DNA of 25,084 nt, taken from the NCBI GenBank assembly GCA_034698045.1, contig JAQGAU010000663.1, forward strand, positions 1 to 25,084, given 5' to 3'. Each line of letters begins with the position of its first letter. Within the stretch, counting starts at the first letter, position 1. Of the stretch, positions 9,435 through 17,313 are shown piece after piece. The stretch comes from Paramacrobiotus richtersi (lineage: Eukaryota > Tardigrada > Eutardigrada > Parachela > Macrobiotidae). The position numbers and the translations under genes were made by a program. Under the pieces are notes generated by a model. It saw nothing but the letters and a program-made list of their open reading frames with translations, was not told the DNA's origin and did not search any database.

Positions 9435-10914
9435 TCAATTTCGTCTTGCAGTAACTGAAAACTGAGACAGACTGCCGACTGTAAACACTCTACGTCGAAA
9501 GTGACTGCCAGTAGAGTACGGCTGATTCCCAGTGTCGTTTCCGTCTCCACTCGGTGATAGGCATATGGACGGGCACATACAGATCTTCCTTTCTTGCGAT
9601 CTCCAGAGAGATCTCAGTTCCATTCGGTACTCGGGGCCCATAACGAAGAAAATAACCTATAAGAATAGAACACAAAAGTACAATCGTGCGCGACTGCACA
9701 CATGCGTGCATGCCAGATTCTGAACGGTAACGACGCTTGTGACTGACCGGATTCGTGAAATATCCCAGTATCTGCCCTGTTCCAAACAGCAGCGGGATAA
9801 TCGGATGAACAATGAACATTTGCGGTGCAACGGCCAAACCGATGGGCAAGATCAAGTAACAAGAAGCGTTCCAGCAGAACGATACAAACACCATGTTGGC
9901 TTTCTTCAGTCCCTTCTCACTGGCTTTATCGGCCGATTGGCTGCTTTGTTCAACCGCTGATCTTCGCTTTCTTTTGGCTTTAAACATTTTCAAGTATGCC
10001 AGACTATAACAAGCGCTGGTCACTGCGAGAGGTCCATAGTACCCGACAGCGAAGGCCACAACACCGAATGCATTCTTGGTCATTATTCCACACGCTCCGA
10101 TGGGAAGGACAAAGTACTGCATTCCTGTGTCAAAGTAACCGATACTTCCTAACAGGAATGCGCCACCCCAGAAGGCGGATACCGTTATGCTGATTAATCG
10201 GGGACCGGAGAATTTTCGGTATTGGTGTGGGAAGCACAATGCCACGACTCGATTGGCAGCGATGGCCGTTTCGATCCAGTTGCCGGCGATCTGGCTGGTG
10301 ACCTAAGCAAAAGAAAAAGACGACAAATCTTATGCATGGACTTAAAGCTCAACTCAAATCATTTTAACTCAACGACAAAACAAAGCTCTGTATGCAGCGA
10401 TCGCTGCTGTTTTGAGAGTTATTGTGCTTAGTACCCTGTACAGTACTAAAGTACGCACAGCTCTGGAAACATATTTTAGGCTATAATAGCCCAAAATATG
10501 ATATCGGGTACGCAGCAGCATTATAATCTATACATAACTTGTAAAATCGTCTTAATATCGAGGACAGGGCATATTTCCCGACATAATTCAACTTACCTGC
10601 ATCCACATGGCTACGGCACAATATTTAATGTCCACTGTCCAGTTGGCCACAAGGACACCGTAAATTGTGATGGACGTTAACGGATAGCAGACCAGACACA
10701 GCGCCGTGTGGGCCATTAAGCAGTGCCCGATGAGTAAACCGCATCCCGTGCGTAATCGTCTGCGAAAGAAGATTAAGCTGGCTATGAGCAAGTTGCCAGC
10801 AGCGCCTCCAAAACACAGTGTCAGGTAGACGGACTGCCACGCGGTTACCACATTTGGCGGAATCAATGGTGATTTTCCAAAGGCAGTGTTATTATCGTTT
10901 CCTGAGAAGTTCAT
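9435..10914 (-). CDS. Class A-like GPCR, receptor A (three exons)
   Basis: Exons on minus are 10914-10597, 10302-9748 and 9656-9435 (TGA). Introns of 294 and 91 nt are both phase 0, with donors CAG|GTAAGT and CCG|GTCAGT and acceptors CTTAG and TATAG. The product is about 364 aa with seven membrane segments. N-glycosylation sequons are at Asn2 and Asn8, GN (Asn1.50) is Asn41, His69 replaces Asp2.50, and the TM3 disulfide Cys is Cys99. ANR at 122-124 replaces DRY, CW sits in TM6, and NP at 290-291 starts NPVIF. The third intracellular loop is basic. The tail has a Cys cluster after helix 8, a possible palmitoylation site, and ends in an RRR-FTVG-S-FS motif shared with receptor B. The ATG at 10914 was chosen because MNFS aligns with the starts of B and C. 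An in-frame ATG at 11004 would add 30 residues. Reading through intron 2 stays open, which makes a false extended ORF. It should be a plasma-membrane receptor with unknown ligand. Confidence 0.87.
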
Positions 10915-11152
10915 CATTAATTTTGTAGTTTGTACCGCGAAAGTGTTGTCCCCGGCAAAGTGTCGTGATGTTATGGGTCCAACAAGACTGCCTGGCTGTG
11001 TCATTCACATAAGCTCCGTAAAACACAGAAAGTCTTCCGGATGGGTAAAATCTCCGCCGGACGACTTTTACTCCTTTACAGATGCCAGACGCCTACTATT
11101 CCAAGATCTGTAGCACGCACTGTTTACCGATATCCGCTTGTACAGTAGGCTT

Positions 11153-11283
11153 CATGATCAGGATTATTCGTCCGATTATGTTGATTATTCGAATTTCGAT
11201 TATTCCGCCTGGTGACATGAGCACTACACTGATTGATCACAGCCAAATAATCAGAATAATCAGCCACACCCAATAATCGAACA
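11153..11283. repeat. GATTATTCG direct and inverted repeat cluster
   Basis: The left half repeats GATTATTCG-like words (GGATTATTCGTCCGATTATG, then TTGATTATTCGAATTTCG). The right half carries the inverted words AATAATCAGAATAATCAGCC and CAATAATCG. ATGATCA words occur on both sides. The whole can fold loosely back on itself, and it lies about 240-370 bp upstream of the receptor A start codon. Confidence 0.55.
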
Positions 11284-11287
11284 ATCC

Positions 11288-11309
11288 ATACTACCTTTCG
11301 AGGTAGTAT
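11288..11309. other. 22-nt hairpin with TTCG loop
   Basis: ATACTACCT and AGGTAGTAT form a perfect 9-bp stem closed by TTCG. The stem is too short for a microRNA precursor, and the flanks do not extend it. It adjoins the ATTATTCG repeat cluster and may be part of the same decayed element. Confidence 0.5.
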
Positions 11310-11463
11310 ATTCGATCATGATCAGAACTGACTTCTACGCTACGAACAACACAGCCATCAGTTTTGCATTCCTTGAATCACTCAGCGCAGTTTCGATTTC
11401 ACGTGATTTTTTCAATGGGTTGGTCGGGTGCAGTCCACTTTTCAAATAATCAGTATGTTCTCA

Positions 11464-11817
11464 TTTTCTTTTCGGAATAATATTACTATGTAAGTCACTA
11501 CTGTTATTAATCACCGCGATTCCACAGCCGACCTGACCGTATCTCCTCATCAGGGGCATTGGCGAGATATATGATAGCGGACGAAAACGGTGGTACATCG
11601 AGCAACACCGAGGGACGAAACCCGGATGGCAAATTTCTTGAATGGCACAGTGCGTTTGGTCCCGTTGCAAATTTCCGCCGCAGCATCTGATGCTGATCGG
11701 AAGCACCTCGGAAGATAAAATGTATGGTAGTTGAAATAGCTGATCTGCATGTCTACGTGTCGATACCGTATTCGCAGCAGGAATCAGGGCGATCCTTTTT
11801 ACGAAGGGATGCAGCAT
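11464..11817. other. GC-richer island open in several frames
   Basis: GC content rises here relative to both flanks, and several frames on both strands stay open. On minus, an ATG-started 118-aa frame (11817-11461) has a Cys pattern CC-x11-C-x4-C-x7-CC but no signal peptide. A second minus frame (11750-11550) is also open. On plus, a 59-codon frame ending at a TGA near 11689 contains FLEWHSAFGPVANFRR, which resembles helix 1/strand 2 of an RNA-recognition motif, but it lacks a usable donor site. One frame is probably an exon or exon relic. I cannot say which. Confidence 0.3.
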
Positions 11818-12150
11818 TCACCTAATCTTCCCACTTTTGACACCATCGCCCACTGCCGCCTGGAGGATTATCGCTATTGTTTTCCTAGAAAGGATTTCTA
11901 CCTGTCCCGGTACTGTGTGGTTGCTTAGACTACCGAGTGACACGACCTAGATGCCTAAGGATGTTTGTGGCTCTTTAACTGTGCTAGTACTAAACTGTGA
12001 CCTTTTGTTTATGATCTGTAATGCTGCTACATACCATTTTTTTCCAACCAGCTCGGCTGCCCACCAGCTAGTCATAGGCCAGCTACTGTCGTACCTTACG
12101 GTTGTTAGTTGTACTCCAGCTCGGTGTCAGTTGCCGCTAAATAGATAAAG

Positions 12151-12170
12151 CGTGGGAATTTGATCCCACG
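12151..12170. other. 7-bp stem-loop
   Basis: CGTGGGA and TCCCACG enclose ATTTGA. It resembles a tRNA T-arm at first sight but lacks the TTC loop sequence and any partner arms. No function is assigned. Confidence 0.45.
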
Positions 12171-12452
12171 TACCGTTTTGATTATAAAGAATTGAACGTT
12201 ATTGTTATTGTATACGCCACGATACCGGCAATTTTATACTGATCGCAATACATTGTTGCTTTGCAACGACTGTGATGCAATAAGGAGCTCTCAAGGGATA
12301 TCAGCAGGGATTATAGTCCACATCCTGCTTTGGATAAGATTACAGTTTTCGTGAATGAAATTCTTCGCCAGCGCAGTATCTAGTCAGCATTTACTGCCGC
12401 AGCATCAGCGCCTACATCTGACCTTAATGGTCATCAATCTTTCCCAGCACTT

Positions 12453-12617
12453 TTATCCCAGGTCAGCGAGATACTGTTCAGTTTCCTGAGCGTTTACGGT
12501 AAGCAGTTTGTTCATCTTAGTCAGGCCATTATAATAGTAAATGGAGGGAGCAACATAACATCGCCATGGAAAAAAAGCGAATATCACGGACAATCCCGTG
12601 AGCACCCACGTCAGCAT
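12453..12617 (-). CDS. Possible small membrane-protein exon (uncertain)
   Basis: From an ATG at 12617 the minus frame reads MLTWVLTGLSVIFAFFPW, a clear hydrophobic segment, followed by a Tyr-rich turn and a hydrophilic tail ending AQETEQYLADLG before TAA (54 aa). An AG acceptor lies just upstream, so it could be a terminal exon. The same minus frame runs open up to 13016, but that upper part looks like a shadow of the plus frame at 12643-12984. No family is recognised. The plus strand also has splice-like signals here (CCCAG|GTCAGC, ACG|GTAAGC), so this is weak. Confidence 0.25.
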   Translation of the reverse strand: MLTWVLTGLSVIFAFFPWRCYVAPSIYYYNGLTKMNKLLTVNAQETEQYLADLG

Positions 12618-12642
12618 CCAGGATCCGCTAGATTGGCAGTAG

Positions 12643-12984
12643 GATGCTGTACGCCCGCGACGGTATGAGCTTGATTTTGTGGCTTTTGAAAATGCCGGCG
12701 AAGCGTTGAACAAAGTTATGACGACGGGAGCCTCACCAGGGGGAAGGAACAATGTGCTTTGTGGACGATCGAGTTGGGAGAACGCGAAACGTTTCACAAT
12801 CAAAATTAGTTCGGAGAGGCTTTCATTTTCTGAACTCTCAAAGCGGCTAGTACAAAAGTTCACAAAAGTACAGCGTTTTTCTGTTGCTATTGTTAAAGGC
12901 AATGCCGCCGCAGTTTTGGGGGCGCTGCCGAGTGTTAAGTCGCGAGTTAACGAACGAGATGAAACTGGATGTTTTAATACGTAA
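12643..12984 (+). CDS. Possible exon with RRM-like pattern (uncertain)
   Basis: After a TTGGCAGTAG acceptor, 114 codons stay open to a TAA at 12982-12984. RYELDFVAFENAGEALNKV resembles the RNP1 strand and following helix of an RNA-recognition motif. A later piece, IKISSERLSFSELSKRL then VQKFTKVQRFSVAI, resembles the first strand, helix and second strand of another. No canonical RNP2 strand or start codon is seen, and no upstream exon joins in frame. The frame is rich in Lys, Arg, Ser and Ala. The opposite strand is open too. It could be an exon of an RNA-binding protein, a relic, or chance. Confidence 0.27.
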   Translation, partial: DAVRPRRYELDFVAFENAGEALNKVMTTGASPGGRNNVLCGRSSWENAKRFTIKISSERLSFSELSKRLVQKFTKVQRFSVAIVKGNAAAVLGALPSVKSRVNERDETGCFNT

Positions 12985-13536
12985 CGTTTCGTATTGTGTG
13001 GTTGTCTTGTGTGCAAAAGTTCACAATATAGGTGCGTTATTTCCGTATTTGTGTTGTAGTAGAGCGTTTATTCATGTGACCCTATATCGTGTTCATATCT
13101 CGATTTTTATACCGTCACAAGGGTGTATAAAATCATTAAGTATGCACGTTGTGACCGTCAGCAAGTAATAAAACTGTACAAACTAACAAGCTCCATAAAA
13201 CATACTATAAGACAACGAATCCTTATGCTGTACTAGCGAGTGTGCAAACAAAGCCCATTTAATGCAATAACATAACGTCCTATTGGGTTTAAGGAGTAAT
13301 GAAGAAATCATTACGGGAGACGGGCTGACACTGCTGTCATCGATTTTCGACGGATTCTGAAAAATCCAGATAATAAACCTTTCTCCGTAGGTCTGTATAC
13401 AGGACGTGAAGAGCACAGATTTTCCTACATACTGTAGACAACTTTGTGCACCGTCTACAAATGTCTGGATTACAAATCGACATGCAAAGAACTTATCGAA
13501 CACGGCCGCTGGTAGAGCGGATAAATCCTAATGATT

Positions 13537-13542
13537 TTTATT
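13537..13542 (-). promoter_or_regulatory. Poly(A) signal of the two-exon membrane-protein gene
   Basis: AATAAA reads on minus here, 77 nt past the TGA of the gene at 13619-14242. The distance is normal for animal genes and supports that gene model. Confidence 0.5.
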
Positions 13543-13618
13543 GCATTATTAGCCAATCAGCTCAAGAAGTTCAGCTCTCATGCAACGGATGCAAAAACAA
13601 ATTCAGAAACAATTCCTG

Positions 13619-14242
13619 TCAGAGATAGACAAACAAGAATCGGGAGCAGATATTGAACAGCAAGCAGAAGCCAGTTGGTAGCCCCACCAACAACCCGAAG
13701 AATATTTTTCGGTCTGCCGCGCTGCGAATGTTGCGACGATACCAGTCAACGCTCTGATGCAGCAAACCAAAAAGAAATACCGCTATTATCATCGTTCCCG
13801 CAACCTGCGTCGCATGGTGCGAATCGCGCACTCCTAGCACAGTCCACAACAGACTTGATGGTTCCGAGTGTGCTGGCTCGCTTGACTCAGTATCCTCCTC
13901 GGTGTGTGGTTCGACATCTGGCTCAACCGTCTGTGGCGCAGGATGTGGTATGTTTTCCTGCAGTGACCTAGATGATTGGCAGCCGCATGGGTTTTTATTC
14001 CCACACATCTGCATATCGGCCCTGGACAAAGCAGAATATCACCATAATGTCTTCTCGAATATTTTACTATTTAGAGCAATCTTTGCAATCAGATTATACC
14101 TGAAGCCTTTGACTTCCTTGAGAAGGTCGCTTAAAATTACCGCAACATTCTCCGTCTCCTGGGTCACTGCCTTCTCTTCACCGCTGCCATAGCGTAGCAG
14201 AAGTGATATGCTCAAAAGCGCCAGAAATTCCGTCACGGGCAT
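13619..14242 (-). CDS. Two-exon small membrane protein, 181 aa, unrecognised
   Basis: Exons on minus are 14242-14100 and 14021-13619 (TGA), joined across a 78-nt phase-2 intron with donor TTCAG|GTATAA and acceptor TTTGTCCAG|GG. The ATG has A at -3. Residues 1-21 look like a signal peptide (hydrophobic core FLALLSISLLL, then RYGSG). Residues 24-47 could form a helix. A CGNKNPCGC cluster follows at 54-62. Residues 70-102 are an acidic Pro/Glu/Ser linker. Two hydrophobic segments follow at about 119-139 (VAGTMIIAVFLFGLL) and 154-181 (IFFGLLVGLP, then a hydrophobic run to FLFVYL), split by a basic loop (YRRNIRSAADRK). I know no family with this layout. It is not a receptor of the neighbouring family. 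The model rests on splice signals, frame continuity and the poly(A) signal. The opposite-strand frames here are shadows. Confidence 0.55.
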
Positions 14243-14249
14243 TGTAATT

Positions 14250-15050
14250 CCTGATAATCGTCACCGCTTTACGCATAACAATTTTAAGTTGAGATAAAGT
14301 GGAACGTAATGAAACTAGTTCGTATAACATCAAAAACTTGTGGACAGATTTGAAGTAACGCAATACCTTAATGGCTGCGTCTAAATTGAAACGGTTACTG
14401 ATGGCTATGGCGAGCCGTCGGGGTAAAAAGAACTGACTTCATTCGGTACACTGACAACATTTCATTCAACAACCTACGATGGCAAGGTTTCATTCTTCTG
14501 TACATGCATCATATGCTTTCATAACCTTGCCTGGAGCTTTTGCAGTTGGTGATTCGTAATTACAACGGTAGAGAGCAATTTAAAGAGCTGCAGACTTTTC
14601 ATTCTACACCTTTCATTTGTTCTTTATATGGCACAGTGGTCTGTTTCGATTATGAAGGCAAAATCAGGCACATGCTATTTCGGAATCTGGCGCACCTTTT
14701 GTGCCTGGCGTTTGGAAAATTGACAATCGAATGAGACGTCCATTGTCGTCCAATCATCCTGAGGTACAAAGAGACTTCAATCACTGTAGCTCCGCTTATG
14801 TACAGCACTGTCTAGTCCTAAGCAGAGAAAATGTCACGCTTCGAAACTGCAGTTCAGGACAGGAAATGCACATCCATCTGACAACGCGAGTTACGAGAAG
14901 TATCGTTAAGGCACAAAGTATGCATACGCGCGTGTATAAAAGCTGATATATAGACTGGAAGGGTGTGATCCTCATTCTTTTATATCGGAACTATTATGCA
15001 ATCTAATTATAAACACGATAATTATTCAGATATAACATTGTTATACCACA
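14250..15050. other. Upstream region of the small membrane-protein gene
   Basis: A TATAAA on minus lies at 14638-14633, about 390 bp from the start codon, and could belong to its promoter. Short open frames on plus at 14540-14946 lack domains or splice support. Nothing else is recognised. Confidence 0.4.
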
Positions 15051-15051
15051 T

Positions 15052-16480
15052 TTAGCTAACGATTTTGCTTGTTTCTTTAACGTTCAGTTTTGAAATTTTA
15101 GGAGTGTTTATGCGCTCGCTTTCTTTGCCGCTGCGGCTTTTGCCAATAAATACTAATTGTACTGTAAACAGCGCTTTTGCAACGGTATCAGTGCAATTAG
15201 CAGTAGTCTGAACTTGTGGAATTATTTCTGTGCATCCATTATTATCTGAATGAGTGGACACAAAAGAACATCTGACGGATCCAAGCTTTTGATTCACTTT
15301 GAAGTGACGGTATTCCCATCCAGAGCTCCCCTTTATGGCTGTCTTCCCGGACATCTGAAATTGGAGAGTTTAGTGGTGTTTCTCCCGCTTACGCTTTTCA
15401 AACTGCAGCGAACTCACTGGAAACAGAAGATGTATGTTAACTATGTGCAATCCTAGAGCAATCGGAAAGGTGAAGTAACTAGCAGCAATCCAGATAAGGA
15501 AATAAAGAACATGTTATCTTTCTGCGACCCTTTTGGCTGCATTGTCACCTAGATGAGTGGCCTGCTTGTACAGTGTTAACGTAAACATTTTCTGGTACAT
15601 TAAACTCATCAAACAAACTATAAAATAAGGTGGTAAATGCAACAGGTCATTTATCGCAGCTAGTTGCGATTTTCGAGTTTGCATCGCATATTTTATATGC
15701 ATTTTACCTCTCTTAGATGCATGTGTGCAGCTCAATTGTAATGTCGGCATCGATATTTATTACTACATAGATATGCTACCGGCTTTGGACCTGAACGGCA
15801 ATCTATCCAACAACAACATATGTAGCTCAGTAAGGGAGTTGCTATGCGTCCAGCCACTGATCCCTGTCACTGTATTGCGTCATGACCTTAGGTCAGTGAG
15901 CCAATACATCGCACCGGTACACACGATGTTTATATGACCGTAAGTAAATCGGATTTCCACGAGGAGGACATAATTACGATCACGAGTGAAATTCAGAAAC
16001 TTTGGGGAATGCTTGTTCTTATGCGTACAAAGATAAATGTAACGCTGCATAAGATCCGTATGGATACTCCGCTGACCGTGGTGGACAGCTGACCGACCGA
16101 AACCACAGGTGATTCAACATGTACGCGTGGAAGCTGAAAAACGAATGCAAAGGTTTCATATGCATGCTGAGGTGATCCTAATCGATGTAGACGTTTGCTG
16201 GAAATTTGAGTTTTTGTCCTTGGAACTGGAATTATCGGTGGAATTTCACGTAGAAGATCAACGAGAAGGAGGAATGGTGTTTGGACATGGCAGACGCAAA
16301 GTTGGTCAACGATACCTTTGGCTACCGAATACGCTGAAATTTCAAGCGATGGCCATGGAAACGTTTTGCAGATCGACTGGTCCATTGTTGACGAAGAATT
16401 GCGGAGGCCTGTTTAATTTCTATTCCCGAGCCCTCCAGATAGTTACAGAGCCTGCCTGCTTCAGCGGATCTTGACCGCCA
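15052..16480 (-). pseudogene. Decayed GPCR copy B2, 3' of receptor B
   Basis: On minus this copy parallels A2. A TM3/ICL2 remnant near 16430-16340 keeps the Trp and a KTFPWPSLEIS string facing ALCFPHQYRKFS of the intact receptors. TM5 near 15640 reads RPVAFTTLFYSL, then QKMFT in another frame. TM6 near 15515-15425 reads DNMFFISLCWIAASYF, then TFPIALG, but only after one lost base beside TCTGG at about 15491. The exon-3 start near 15320 reads GWEYRHF after a TTTCAG acceptor-like site. Frame changes and stops, including TGA at 15993-15995, rule out a full-length product. The last frame stays open for 100 codons (15354-15052). B2 and A2 match each other well in nucleotides, for example in the blocks ending near 16090 and 8830. 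The stretch between the loop-2 and TM5 remnants is longer than in A2. Confidence 0.72.
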
Positions 16481-17313
16481 GTTGATTTCTAATTTTCTTG
16501 TACCGCAGTTACACTCCCACACAAGCTTTCTGATCGTCTCGGGTTGGCTTACGCCGAATGATACAGTACTGATCTTTTTTTGAACAGCGCGATTGTCTTC
16601 TCTTTTTGAATACCTGTCACATGGAGCCAGCTTCCAACTTACACATACTACAAAACTCGAACTTGGACGGCAGTGTATTTTTGTTCGCTGGATCCTGACT
16701 ATTGATTACGATCCATGCGTTGCAGTCATTTGATACCGATGCAGTGACTTTTCAGGGTGCCGGCGCATGGCGTTTTCCAGGATCGATTTTTGTTGATGCG
16801 TACGCAGTTTATTTTCGACAAGATAATTAATTTTAGCATACGTAGAAAAGCCAGATGCTCTAAGATTCAAGTTTGCTGAGCGTCAGTGAGCCCTAATGCC
16901 GTCTTACCGGTAACAAAGTAAGTATTCCCCAACACGCGCATATATCGAGAGGGTTTCACAGCTTGAGCTGGCATTCGTTCAAACGTGTATACACGGTTGC
17001 TTCATCGTTCCTGTTTATTTGTTTCGAACATTTTGGTTGATTTTTCGGAGTTACGAGATGGTCGTAAGCCAACTTGTGCACTGCATTACCGTGGGACAGA
17101 TTTGACTGTCTGTGAACATCCATGTACTAGAATGTACGTATAAGAATCCGGTCCTTCTATATACTGCAAATGATTTCGTCCATTATAAGTACGTTGCAGA
17201 AAAACGATGTTGTTGAAAACGATGCAGACTTAGCATAAGACGCGACAAATAGAGACTTCTACTGCACCGTGCAAGTTGAAACGGTGTATATCAGCTTCGA
17301 GCGGTGCAGATAA
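16480..17313. other. Spacer between relic B2 and receptor B
   Basis: This holds the 3' UTR of receptor B and whatever remains of B2 exon 1. A minus-strand KLRT string near 16810 recalls the conserved RLRTG of exon 1, but neighbouring residues do not match well. Nothing else is recognised. Confidence 0.4.
17014..17019 (-). promoter_or_regulatory. Candidate poly(A) signal of receptor B
   Basis: AATAAA on minus lies about 295 nt past the receptor B stop codon. It is the nearest canonical hexamer downstream. Confidence 0.4.

Larger units (their letters stand above)
10915..11460. other. Upstream region of receptor A
   Basis: This should include the promoter and 5' UTR of receptor A (minus strand). 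No TATA box is evident. It contains the ATTATTCG repeat cluster and the 22-nt hairpin listed separately, and otherwise nothing recognisable. Confidence 0.4.

Noticed and set aside
9490..10245. 251-aa single open frame in receptor A
   Set aside because: It runs through intron 2, which happens to lack an in-frame stop. Comparison with B and C places the coding end of exon 2 at 9748.
11288..11309. GAGGTAG (let-7 seed) in a hairpin
   Set aside because: The stem is only 9 bp with a 4-nt loop, far too short for a pre-miRNA, and no let-7 3' arm is nearby.
12151..12170. tRNA T-arm look-alike
   Set aside because: The loop lacks the TTC-purine-A pattern, and no D-arm, anticodon arm or acceptor stem lies upstream.
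14178..14580. Inverted similarity of IIRNYNARD (minus) and VIRNYNGRE (plus)
   Set aside because: It is short, the nucleotides match only moderately, and there is no extension. Probably chance.
15514..15750. 78-aa minus ORF as an independent gene
   Set aside because: It overlaps TM5 to loop 3 of relic B2 and keeps only the KMF part in frame. It is a fragment of the pseudogene.
16780..16830. Possible exon-1 relic (KLRT) of B2
   Set aside because: Only four residues match RLRTG well. The following residues lack the hydrophobic pattern of TM2.
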